A DNA stretch of 5,962 nucleotides, taken from assembly GCA_937896185.1 (NCBI GenBank), contig CALBMG010000147.1:1-5962 (forward strand), given 5' to 3'. Under the pieces are notes generated by a model. It was not told where the DNA came from. It was given only the letters and a program-made list of their open reading frames with translations, and did not search any database. Source of the stretch: an uncultured Microbacteriaceae bacterium. Its GTDB lineage: Bacteria; Actinomycetota; Actinomycetes; Actinomycetales; Microbacteriaceae. Below, piece by piece: positions 1 through 5,962 of this stretch. Position numbers and translations under genes: made by a program. Every line of letters starts with the position of its first letter. The stretch's first letter is position 1.

Positions 1-53
1 CCCGCGTTACCGCCGTGAGAGGGCGGCGTACTAGGCCGCTATACGATGGGGCC
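1..53 (-). tRNA. tRNA-Glu (anticodon CUC), 3' part missing at window edge
   Basis: Read on the minus strand from 53, the sequence folds as the 5' three quarters of a tRNA-Glu. It has acceptor strand GGCCCCA, U8, a D arm with stem GTA/TAC, an anticodon stem CCGCC/GGCGG (10-14 and 22-26 on the plus strand), and the seven-base loop CTCTCAC with anticodon CUC at 17-19. The sequence closely follows the E. coli tRNA-Glu pattern, including the typical CCGCCCT...TCACGGCGG anticodon arm. The window ends inside the 5' strand of the T stem, so the T loop, the 3' acceptor strand and the discriminator base are not visible. It should read GAG codons only; a UUC isoacceptor for GAA must lie elsewhere. Its aminoacylating enzyme, GltX, is encoded in this window. 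Confidence 0.93.
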
Positions 54-69
54 GTAAAGCAACCTCGTC

Positions 70-99
70 AGTATGCCACACCGTGACGGGGCTGCGCAA
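70..99 (-). promoter_or_regulatory. Candidate promoter of the tRNA-Glu gene
   Basis: On the minus strand a -35-like TTGCGC (94-99) and a -10-like CATACT (70-75) are separated by 18 bases. Transcription would start near 63, about ten bases before the tRNA 5' end. The position, between the stop of the lipid kinase gene and the tRNA, fits a dedicated tRNA promoter. Matches to consensus are partial (3 of 6 and 4 of 6), so this is an inference. Confidence 0.35.
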
Positions 100-108
100 A
101 CTGGGATG

Positions 109-1050
109 TCAGCGCACGGCAGCGGGCAGTACGAGCAACGCGCCGGGACGAACCTCGATGTCACAGGGCAGCGGTCCGATGCGTTCCCCGTCGGAATACC
201 CGATCAGTGCATCGGATTCGATACGAATGCTGCGGGCCTGACGAATCACCACTCGACGGTCTGCCACGTGCTTGCCGGTGAACACTTTGGGGAAGATGCG
301 CAACAGGCCCAATCGTGAAACTGGCCGGACGATCATGACGTCCAAAAGTCCATCATCCCATCGGGCATCGGGACAAATCAGCATGCCGCCGCCATACCGA
401 TTGTTGTTCGCCACGGTGAGCAATACGCCCTGCTCATCGGCGGTTTCACCGTCGAGGGTCAGGCGATAGTTGATGGGTTTCAGTCCCGCGAGCTCGAGAA
501 GCATGGCCACGATGTAACGGTTGGGGCCGGTCGGCCACGACATGCGGTTGGTGCGTTCGTTGACAATTCCGTCAAACCCTGCGGACACTGTCGAGATGAA
601 CCATCGGCTGACCCCGCCGAAGGTCATGATTCCGGCATCGATGCGCTGCGCGGGCCGGTCGAGTGCGTCGATGATGGCGTCGATGCCCGCTGTGGTGTCC
701 CCCTCCGGCATGTTGAGCATGCCGCACGCCGTGTCGTTTCCGGTGCCGCTGGGCATGATGGCGAGGGGCACATCCGTTTCTGCGCAGGCATTGGCACCCA
801 ACTGTGCCGTTCCGTCGCCGCCGACAACAATCAGTGCGTCGATTCCGTGACCCACAGCTGTCCGGCACGAGGCCAGCAGCTCATCGTATGAGTCTTCTTG
901 GATGACTTGCACGGTTCGACCCGAGGCGCGCAGCGCGTCCACCAATGCCGGCCCGATCTCGATGCCCGACCCCTTCGATGCGGAGGGATTGATGGCAACG
1001 GCGACGTGCACGCGCAGGGACTTCAGTGTCATGTGACGATACTGGCACAT
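109..1050 (-). CDS. Diacylglycerol kinase family lipid kinase (DagK/YegS-like)
   Basis: This 313-residue protein belongs to the DAGK-catalytic/LCB5-YegS family of cytosolic or membrane-associated lipid kinases, which phosphorylate diacylglycerol or related lipids with ATP; the exact substrate cannot be read from sequence. Visible landmarks in order are an N-terminal strand followed by INPSASKGSG (20-29), the nucleotide-binding GGDGT (77-81), PSGTGND (100-106), the NNNRYGGGM...PDARWDDGLLDV block (215-238) and YSDGE (285-289) near the C terminus. Length is normal for the family (about 290-330) and nothing catalytic seems missing. Two ATG starts are possible, at 1050 and at 1032 (giving MTLKSLRV...). 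Neither has a clear Shine-Dalgarno sequence, so the six-residue N-terminal difference is undecided and a leaderless transcript is possible. It is divergent from the glycerate kinase gene and lies 55 bases upstream of tRNA-Glu on the same strand. Confidence 0.9.
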   Translation of the reverse strand: MCQYRHMTLKSLRVHVAVAINPSASKGSGIEIGPALVDALRASGRTVQVIQEDSYDELLASCRTAVGHGIDALIVVGGDGTAQLGANACAETDVPLAIMPSGTGNDTACGMLNMPEGDTTAGIDAIIDALDRPAQRIDAGIMTFGGVSRWFISTVSAGFDGIVNERTNRMSWPTGPNRYIVAMLLELAGLKPINYRLTLDGETADEQGVLLTVANNNRYGGGMLICPDARWDDGLLDVMIVRPVSRLGLLRIFPKVFTGKHVADRRVVIRQARSIRIESDALIGYSDGERIGPLPCDIEVRPGALLVLPAAVR

Positions 1051-1213
1051 GGTTTCTGTGACGACGTGCAGGATGGCGCACTATGTTGGGGAGCGCATTC
1101 TGGGGCATTGCATTGGTTCGAGTGGCGGCGTGCACCGAATGTGCGCACGCTTTTCGACACTCCGAGGTTGTCTACATGCGGCGATTATCGTGACGGAAAT
1201 TTAGGGTAATCGC
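1051..1213. promoter_or_regulatory. Divergent intergenic region with inverted repeat (lipid kinase / glycerate kinase)
   Basis: These 163 bases must hold the promoters of both divergent genes. I see no strong -35/-10 pair on either strand. On the plus strand TCGACA (1154-1159) resembles a -35 but has no good -10 at the right spacing. On the minus strand CATAGT (1080-1085) resembles a -10 with no good -35. An inverted repeat is present: GCGTGC (1128-1133) and GCACGC (1145-1150), with an inner GCAC-CGAAT-GTGC (1132-1144), as expected of an operator. GCATT occurs three times nearby (1095, 1105, 1110). Just before the glycerate kinase start, AGGG (1203-1206) is a weak ribosome-binding site seven bases from the ATG. 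Confidence 0.4.
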
Positions 1214-2311
1214 ATGAGGGTGCTGATCGCCATGAATGCCCTAAAGGGCACACTGAGTTCTGTCGCAGCGAGCATGGTGGTCGCCCGCACGTGGCGGCTC
1301 GCGAGACCCCTGGATTCGATTACGGTTCTGCCCATGGCGGACGGGGGCGACGGGACGCTGGCGGCAGCGGTCGCTGCGGGAATGGGCACTCTCAGTCAGC
1401 CTGTTACGGTGACCGGCCCTGACGGCACGCCCACCCAGGTTTCGTGGGTTGAACTCATATCTGGCGACATCCTGGTGGAGCTCGCCGCATCGAGCGGACT
1501 CGCGCTCATGCCACAACCCGACGCGATGGGAGCGTCCACTCGCGGGCTGGGCGAAACGATTGCGGCGGCCTGTGCACACAGACCAGAACGCAACTACACA
1601 CTATTTATCGCCGTCGGCGGATCCGCCAGCACCGACGCGGGACTCGGGGCGCTGCGCGCATTGGGCCTTAGAACACTGAACGCCGCTGGTGTCCCTGTAA
1701 CCGAAGGGGCCGCCGGCCTCGCCGACATTGCCCTCATCGACACAACAGAACTTGCCGCGCCACCCTCCCGCGTGATAATCCTGACCGATGTGAGATCACC
1801 CCTGCTCGGCGAGCACGGGGCACTGAGATTCGCAGCCCAAAAGGGTGCGTCGTCCGATGACTTACCGCGCATCTCCAAGGGATTACAGAACATCGTCGAT
1901 GTCCTGCGTGCCGACGGCCACACGATCGCACGAACTCCCGGTGCGGGCGCTGCGGGCGGAACCGCCTTCGGATTTGGGGCACTGTGGAACGCGGACATCA
2001 TGGATACCCACGACTTTTTCTTCCGAACTTTCTCGCTCGACTCAATCGTTGCCCTACACGACCTCGTCATCACCGGTGAAGGAGTGTTCGACAGCACGTC
2101 GCTGGCAGGTAAATCCACGGGACGGTTGCTCGCGGCTGCAGAAGCCGGCGGCACCATGGCGGCCGTGATCGCCGGACGATTTACGCACCACACGGATTAC
2201 GCACGAGTTTTCGAGGTTCCGCTGGCGGATTCCGAGGCCTTGGCGTGGGCGCAACGCAACCCCGTCGAAGCGGTAGCCGGGGCCACGAAAGACTTGGCGA
2301 GAAAGTTCTAG
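1214..2311 (+). CDS. glxK: Glycerate kinase (type 1, GarK/GlxK family)
   Basis: This 365-residue cytosolic enzyme phosphorylates D-glycerate with ATP; bacterial members of this family mostly yield 2-phosphoglycerate. It feeds glycerate from glyoxylate, glycolate, sugar-acid or serine breakdown into lower glycolysis. Family blocks appear in order: N-terminal MNALKGTLSS (7-16), PMADGGDGT (40-48), STRGLGE (108-114), VGGSASTDAGLGAL (134-147), DVRSPLLGEHGA (192-203), FAAQKGA (206-212), PGAGAAGG (242-249) and ITGEGVFDSTSLAGKSTG (286-303). Length is close to the usual 370-385. The ATG at 1214 places the conserved N-terminal strand immediately and is preceded by a weak AGGG seven bases upstream. It is the only plus-strand gene; its stop lies 14 bases from the 3' end of the opposing tRNA-Gln gene. 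No glyoxylate or tartronate-semialdehyde gene accompanies it, so the source of glycerate is unknown. The symbol follows the family and does not rest on a proven orthologue. Confidence 0.93.
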   Translation: MRVLIAMNALKGTLSSVAASMVVARTWRLARPLDSITVLPMADGGDGTLAAAVAAGMGTLSQPVTVTGPDGTPTQVSWVELISGDILVELAASSGLALMPQPDAMGASTRGLGETIAAACAHRPERNYTLFIAVGGSASTDAGLGALRALGLRTLNAAGVPVTEGAAGLADIALIDTTELAAPPSRVIILTDVRSPLLGEHGALRFAAQKGASSDDLPRISKGLQNIVDVLRADGHTIARTPGAGAAGGTAFGFGALWNADIMDTHDFFFRTFSLDSIVALHDLVITGEGVFDSTSLAGKSTGRLLAAAEAGGTMAAVIAGRFTHHTDYARVFEVPLADSEALAWAQRNPVEAVAGATKDLARKF

Positions 2312-2325
2312 AGAACCGATATTTG

Positions 2326-2397
2326 CTGGGGTGCCTGGACTCGAACCAAGAACAAAGGTACCAGAAACCTCCGTGTTGCCAATTACACCACACCCCA
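2326..2397 (-). tRNA. tRNA-Gln (anticodon CUG)
   Basis: A complete 72-base tRNA cloverleaf lies on the minus strand. It has acceptor stem TGGGGTG/CACCCCA with the U1-A72 pair typical of tRNA-Gln, D stem GTGT/ACAC, anticodon stem GAGGT/ACCTT with one G-T pair, loop TTCTGGT with anticodon CUG (2362-2364), T stem CTTGG/CCAGG with loop TTCGAGT, and discriminator G at 2326. No CCA is encoded (the next bases are CAA), so the tail must be added enzymatically. It reads CAG codons only. In organisms lacking glutaminyl-tRNA synthetase it is first charged with glutamate by GltX, encoded upstream on the same strand, and then amidated by GatCAB. Confidence 0.97.
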
Positions 2398-2401
2398 CTG
2401 G

Positions 2402-2416
2402 CGCGACTATGTCGCG
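2402..2416 (-). repeat. Perfect 6-bp inverted repeat just upstream of tRNA-Gln
   Basis: CGCGAC (2402-2407) and GTCGCG (2411-2416) form a perfect inverted repeat around the three-base loop TAT, four bases before the tRNA-Gln 5' end. It lies where transcription from the candidate promoter at 2421-2450 would start. It could be a small leader hairpin, a processing signal or an operator. It lacks a following T-run on either strand, so a terminator is unlikely. Confidence 0.55.
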
Positions 2417-2420
2417 AGTT

Positions 2421-2450
2421 ATTACATTACCGCATCATCCGGACGGTCAC
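2421..2450 (-). promoter_or_regulatory. Candidate promoter of the tRNA-Gln gene
   Basis: On the minus strand a -10-like TGTAAT (2421-2426, five of six consensus bases) and a -35-like GTGACC (2445-2450, four of six) are separated by 18 bases. The predicted start, near 2414, would leave a leader of about 17 bases before the tRNA. The surrounding stretch 2398-2505 is otherwise non-coding and noticeably more A/T-rich than the genes. The assignment rests on motif matches only. Confidence 0.42.
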
Positions 2451-2505
2451 GAACCAAACAGTGAATTTGAGCCGAAAAATCCCGGAAAATCAGGGAAAAA
2501 ATACC

Positions 2506-3420
2506 CTAGGCGAGCCCAACGAGCGCCCGGTTGATGGCGGTTGCGACCCGCTGGCCAGCGCCCGCGGCAATCATCAACTGCTGTGGACCCGGAGGCGTGA
2601 TGTCCCCCACCGCCCACACGCCGTGTGCGCTCGTGCGACCCAAATGGTCAACGGTAATCAAACCATCGGAATCCGTGACCAGTTGCAACGGCGCCGCAAA
2701 CTGCAGGTTGGCCGACCACTGCGGCCGCACAAACAGAGCACGTCGTTCGATCAGCTCACCGTCCGCAAACCGCACACCCGAAATGAAACCTCCCTGGCCG
2801 CCCTCGACGTCTCGAATTGGACGGCGATCCACGGTAATTCCCGCCTCGCCAAGTCGTTCCGCCCACCAGTCCGAGACACACTCGACACCGTTCGTGAACA
2901 CCACCACATCAGAGGACCACTGCGACAGCAGCAACGCGCGCTCGGCAATGTCGTCGGTTTCGCCAATCAGACCGATTGCGGCGCCCTTGTATTCGTAACC
3001 ATCGCATTCCATGCACGAATGAATGCTGGTGCCATAAAACTGACGCAGGCTGGGAATCGCAGGAAAAGACTCGGTCAATCCCGAGGCGATGACGACGTGC
3101 GCTGCACGGTACTGAAACCGCTCCCCCGAACGGCTCGACGCCGTGACAAACACGCCCGTTTCGTCGGTTACGACCTCAGTCACGTTCGCCGTGACGACGC
3201 TGACCTCGTCATAGGCCTCGATTTCTTCGCGTCCCAGTCGACGCAACTCCAAAGGAGGGACGCCGTCTCGTGTGATGAAACCGTGAGACTTCAATGACAC
3301 CGCGTGCCGGGGCCGGTTTGAATCGATGACGACAATGGAACGCGCGGCGCGGGCGAGGTTCAGTGCAGCGGCAAGGCCCGCAGGCCCGGCACCGATCACA
3401 ACAACCTCTACGTCAACCAT
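2506..3420 (-). CDS. Thioredoxin-reductase-like FAD-dependent oxidoreductase, atypical NADPH site
   Basis: This 304-residue soluble flavoprotein has the two-domain layout of low-molecular-weight thioredoxin reductases. The FAD-binding GAGPAG is at 10-15 after a short beta strand, the C-terminal FAD motif GVWAVGD is at 267-273, followed by PQQLMIAAGAGQRVA, and the redox pair C136-M-E-C139 is followed by D140, matching CATCDG of TrxB. The usual second nucleotide motif GGGDSA is replaced by IGLIGETDD (149-157), and the HRRxxxRA segment that holds the NADPH phosphate is absent (VVVFTNGVECVSDWW instead). Family knowledge says such proteins include dithiol oxidases (GliT, HlmI, DepH type) and reductases using other electron donors, so TrxB activity should not be assumed. 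The ATG at 3420 directly abuts the gltX stop; GAGGA (3433-3437) inside the end of gltX is a plausible ribosome-binding site 12 bases upstream. Co-transcription and translational coupling with gltX are likely. The substrate is unknown. Confidence 0.85.
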   Translation of the reverse strand: MVDVEVVVIGAGPAGLAAALNLARAARSIVVIDSNRPRHAVSLKSHGFITRDGVPPLELRRLGREEIEAYDEVSVVTANVTEVVTDETGVFVTASSRSGERFQYRAAHVVIASGLTESFPAIPSLRQFYGTSIHSCMECDGYEYKGAAIGLIGETDDIAERALLLSQWSSDVVVFTNGVECVSDWWAERLGEAGITVDRRPIRDVEGGQGGFISGVRFADGELIERRALFVRPQWSANLQFAAPLQLVTDSDGLITVDHLGRTSAHGVWAVGDITPPGPQQLMIAAGAGQRVATAINRALVGLA

Positions 3421-4920
3421 CTAGATCAGTTTTCCTCGCAACAGGTGGATACGGTCGAGCGAAACCCGGCGACCCAGAATTTCCATCGATTCGAACAGCG
3501 GCGGGCTGATGCGGCGGCCCGAGATTGCGGTACGAACGGCGCCAAAAGCGCTGCGAGGCTTCAACCCCAAGCCATCGAGCAGGGTATCGCGCAGGGCCTG
3601 CTCGATGCTGGCCGTCGACCACGTGTCCAGAGCAGACAATGCCTCGTGCGATGCGGCGAGCACATCTGCTGCAGCAGAATCGAGACCCGCGAGGGCATCC
3701 TCGGCGAAATCAAAGTCAGTGCCCGAAACGAAAAGGAAGCGCACCATCTCGGGAATTTCACTGAGCACGGTCACGCGCTCGCGCACCAGCGGCGCAACCT
3801 CGATCAGTGTTGCCGTCTGAGTCGACGACGCGGGAACAGAAACCAGTCCGGCCTTTTGCAGGTAGGGCAGAACGCGCTCGACGAATTCCGGCTCGGGAAG
3901 CAACCGGATGTGGTCGCCGTTAATCGAATCCGCCTTCTTGAGGTCAAAACGAGCGGGGTTGGGGTTCACATCGTGAACATCGAAGGCGGCGATCATTTCG
4001 TCAATCGTGAAGACATCACGGTCATGGGAAATCGACCAACCCAGCAGCGAGAGGTAATTCAAGAGGCCCTCGCGAATGAAGCCACGGTCGCGGTGATGGA
4101 ACAGGTTCGATTCCGGGTCGCGCTTGGACAGCTTCTTGTTGCCCTCACCCATGACATAGGGCAGGTGGCCAAATCGGGGCACGAACGTCGTCACGCCAAT
4201 CTCGATCAGAGCGTGATACAACGCAATCTGACGAGGAGTCGACGACAGAAGGTCCTCGCCGCGCAACACGTGGGTGATACCCATCAGGGCATCATCAACG
4301 GGGTTAACGAACGTGTACAGGGGCTGACCGTTGGGACGAACCACCACAAAGTCGGTGGTCGCTCCCCGGGGGAAAACGATAGGCCCGCGCACGATATCGT
4401 CGAAGCCCAGCTCGACATCGGGGACACGCAGACGCAACGCCGGCTGACGACCCTCGGCGCGGTACGCGGCGCGCTGTTCGTCGGTCAGGTCACGGTCACT
4501 GTTGTCGTAACCCATTTTGGGGTCACGGCCGGCGGCAACATTGCGCGCCTCCATCTCGTCCGGGGTGATGTACGACTCGTAGAGGTGACCGGTCGCCAGC
4601 AGTCGCGAAATCAAGTCCTGGTAGATGTCGGTGCGCTGCGATTGACGGTAAGGCTCGTGCGGGCCGCCCTTGACGACCCCCTCGTCCCAGTCCAGACCCA
4701 ACCAGCTCAGAGCATCGAGCAACTGCTCGTAGCTTTCCTCGCTGTCACGTTCAGCGTCGGTGTCCTCGATACGGAACACAAAAGTTCCACCCACATGCCG
4801 CGCATATGCCCAGTTGAACAGGGCCGTGCGGATGAGCCCCACGTGAGGGGTTCCCGTGGGAGAAGGACAGAATCGAACACGGATATCAGATCCGGTTGCA
4901 GTAGTGAAAGGCGTATCCAT
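3421..4920 (-). CDS. gltX: Glutamyl-tRNA synthetase (class I, probably non-discriminating)
   Basis: This 499-residue cytosolic class I aminoacyl-tRNA synthetase activates glutamate with ATP and attaches it to tRNA-Glu. In bacteria without glutaminyl-tRNA synthetase it also charges tRNA-Gln, feeding the GatCAB amidotransferase. Visible landmarks are the HIGH-type signature [11 protein letters not shown] (19-29), the [15 protein letters not shown] block (50-64), [13 protein letters not shown] (219-231), the KMSKS-type KLSKRDPES (263-271) and a helical anticodon-binding C terminus with PLVRERV (377-383). Length is typical (470-500). I chose the ATG at 4920. The open frame continues to 5097, but those 59 extra codons overlap the upstream transporter gene and resemble nothing in the family. 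No clear Shine-Dalgarno precedes 4920. It lies 31 bases after the transporter stop and abuts the flavoprotein gene without a gap. Both of its expected substrate tRNAs are encoded in this window. Confidence 0.97.
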   Translation of the reverse strand: MDTPFTTATGSDIRVRFCPSPTGTPHVGLIRTALFNWAYARHVGGTFVFRIEDTDAERDSEESYEQLLDALSWLGLDWDEGVVKGGPHEPYRQSQRTDIYQDLISRLLATGHLYESYITPDEMEARNVAAGRDPKMGYDNSDRDLTDEQRAAYRAEGRQPALRLRVPDVELGFDDIVRGPIVFPRGATTDFVVVRPNGQPLYTFVNPVDDALMGITHVLRGEDLLSSTPRQIALYHALIEIGVTTFVPRFGHLPYVMGEGNKKLSKRDPESNLFHHRDRGFIREGLLNYLSLLGWSISHDRDVFTIDEMIAAFDVHDVNPNPARFDLKKADSINGDHIRLLPEPEFVERVLPYLQKAGLVSVPASSTQTATLIEVAPLVRERVTVLSEIPEMVRFLFVSGTDFDFAEDALAGLDSAAADVLAASHEALSALDTWSTASIEQALRDTLLDGLGLKPRSAFGAVRTAISGRRISPPLFESMEILGRRVSLDRIHLLRGKLI

Positions 4921-4951
4921 TTGCACCCAGTCTAGCGTCGGGGCTGGGCGC

Positions 4952-5921
4952 TTAGCGGGTTGAGTCGGTGGCGCGAACGCGGGCCAAGACCACCAGCAGC
5001 ACCGTCGCCGCGGCAACACAGAGGATGGTGACGAGCGACAACCCGACGTAACCCATGACGGCCACGGCCGGGCCAGCGAGTGCGCCAGCGGCGGCACCCG
5101 ACGCGCTCATAACCAGGTCGCTGCGGCCCTGGATTCGGGTCTTGTTTTCCGCAAAACAGGTCTCGACGACCAGCGTGGATCCCGCCACCGTGTTGGCGCT
5201 CCACCCCAGCCCCAGCAGGAACAATCCCACGGTGACCAGTGTCTGGTTTTCGGCAAACACGGCGGTCACGACGAGGCTGGCCAACAGGATGGCCTGGCCC
5301 ACAAACATGACCCGCACGCGGCCGATGCGGTCGGCGAGAATTCCGAATACCGGCGAGAAGGCGTACATTCCGGCGACGTGCAAACTGATTGCAAAACTGC
5401 TCGATGCGAGGCTCGCCCCATGATGCACAAGGTGAACGGGCGTCATCGACATGACCGCAACCATGGTGGCGTGACCCAAACCGATGGCCGCAATGATGAA
5501 GAGGACACGTCGTTGCACCGGCCGGCTGAGGTTCTCGGCCGCGGCCGCGTGATCCAAGCGAAGTTCGCGACGAACGGCGAGCGGGTCGGGACGCAGCCCC
5601 ACAACATAGACGACCGTCGCACACAGTTGGGCGGCAATCGTGAACAGGAATGGCCCCGTCATATGGGGCATACCCAGGGCATCCCCCATATCGGCACCGA
5701 TGCCGTTGAGGTTAGGGGCCGCAACGGCACCGATTGTGGTCGCCCACACGACGATGGACAGGTCGCGCCCACGAGTGGCCGGGGTCGCCAGGTCAGTAGC
5801 CGCGAAACGGGCCTGCAAGTTGACTGCACCGCCGACTCCAATAGCCCCGAGCCCCAGCAATAACACAGGCAAGCTCATCATGGCGCTCGACGAGATGATA
5901 ATCAACGCACCGAATGCAGCG
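4952..5921 (-). CDS. Major facilitator superfamily transporter, N-terminus missing at contig end
   Basis: About 322 genuine residues of an integral inner-membrane transporter are visible, ending in TAA at 4952-4954. Around ten hydrophobic segments can be seen. A central hydrophilic loop ([20 protein letters not shown], near 5530-5610) separates the two halves, and the loop between the second and third helices of the C-terminal half carries the MFS motif [13 protein letters not shown]. The sequence therefore starts near helix 3 of the usual 12, and some 80-90 residues including the true start are lost. The apparent start codon of the open frame is a GTG at 5936-5938 within adapter sequence; the leading residues MCSSDL are adapter translation. 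The substrate is not recognisable; drug or metabolite export is common in this type but unproven. The gene lies 31 bases upstream of gltX and may share its transcript. Confidence 0.88.
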
Positions 5922-5962
5922 AGATCGGAAGAGCACACGTCTGAACTCCAGTCACTAGCTTG
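5922..5962. other. Illumina TruSeq adapter contamination at contig end
   Basis: Bases 5922-5955 match, without a mismatch, the constant 34-base part of the Illumina TruSeq adapter (begins AGATCGGAAGAGC, ends CCAGTCAC). The next six bases, TAGCTT (5956-5961), fall where the sample index sits and equal the TruSeq LT index 10 as I remember it. The final G (5962) is not the A expected after a six-base index, so it may be a read error or part of a longer index. This is library artefact, not genome. The base at 5922 could be either adapter or genomic A, so reliable genome sequence ends at 5921. Confidence 0.98.

Noticed and set aside
1095..1114. Three GCATT copies as an iteron or regulator array
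   Set aside because: A five-base word with irregular spacing (10 and 5) is too short to distinguish from chance.
1594..2193. 199-codon minus-strand open frame inside glxK
   Set aside because: It is antisense to conserved glycerate kinase blocks; composition is rich in Ser/Pro/Ala without a fold signature.
2305..2316. Hairpin terminator between glxK and tRNA-Gln
   Set aside because: GTTC-TAGA-GAAC has a four-base-pair stem and no proper T-run on the plus strand; on the minus strand only TTTCT follows.
2471..2505. Rho-independent terminator after the flavoprotein gene
   Set aside because: On the minus strand TCCC and GGGA (2493-2496 and 2480-2483 on plus) could pair before a run of five T, but the stem is only four base pairs with a nine-base loop. 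The T-rich tracts are suggestive, but the hairpin is too weak to call.
2245..3297. 350-codon plus-strand open frame crossing tRNA-Gln and the flavoprotein gene
   Set aside because: It includes the antisense of a tRNA (the familiar false peptide LDSNQE) and the antisense of a well-supported CDS, and has no recognisable domain.
3445..4935. 496-codon open frame antisense to almost all of gltX
   Set aside because: It mirrors a confidently assigned gene. The translation shows no known domain and has the Arg/Gln/His/Val-rich look of an antisense frame in GC-rich DNA, where stop codons are rare.
4932..5624. 230-codon minus-strand frame overlapping the transporter
   Set aside because: It is a +1/+2 shadow, Arg/Gly/His-rich, without hydrophobic segments; the transporter frame has the membrane helices and the MFS motif.

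Overview
The window looks like the chromosome of a GC-rich actinobacterium (GC roughly 60 % by eye, not counted). The evidence is the style of the glutamyl-tRNA synthetase ([11 protein letters not shown] signature and [15 protein letters not shown] block, as in mycobacterial and other actinobacterial GluRS), tRNA genes with no encoded CCA tail, and strong G/C preference at third codon positions. A member of the Microbacteriaceae is plausible, but I cannot prove genus or family. The piece reads as a short assembled contig: it starts inside a tRNA gene and ends in Illumina adapter sequence.

Layout from the left. (1) 1-53, minus: 5' part of a tRNA-Glu(CUC), cut by the window edge, with a candidate promoter of its own at 70-99. 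(2) 109-1050, minus: diacylglycerol/lipid kinase family protein. (3) 1051-1213: divergent intergenic region with an inverted repeat. (4) 1214-2311, plus: glycerate kinase, the only plus-strand gene. (5) 2326-2397, minus: complete tRNA-Gln(CUG), convergent with the glycerate kinase gene and only 14 bases from its stop; a candidate promoter lies at 2421-2450, with a small perfect inverted repeat between promoter and tRNA. (6) 2506-3420, minus: thioredoxin-reductase-like flavoprotein with a CxxC-D active site but a degenerate NADPH site. (7) 3421-4920, minus: gltX, glutamyl-tRNA synthetase. (8) 4952-5921, minus: major facilitator superfamily transporter, N-terminal part missing. (9) 5922-5962: sequencing adapter, not genome.

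How the parts fit. The MFS gene, gltX and the flavoprotein gene run in the same direction with 31-base and 0-base gaps and probably form an operon; stop and start codons of gltX and the flavoprotein gene abut exactly. Most actinobacteria lack glutaminyl-tRNA synthetase, so GltX is expected to charge both tRNA-Glu and tRNA-Gln, with GatCAB then amidating the mischarged Glu-tRNA(Gln). Enzyme and both substrate tRNAs lie here within 5 kb on one strand. The glycerate kinase (glycerate to phosphoglycerate) and lipid kinase genes sit between the two tRNAs as a divergent pair, with no obvious functional link to the tRNA-charging genes.

I found no CRISPR array, transposase, integrase, prophage or defence gene, and no convincing undescribed system. 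The points most worth attention are the adapter tail with the false protein start it creates, the atypical flavoprotein coupled to gltX, and the gltX/tRNA-Gln/tRNA-Glu arrangement.
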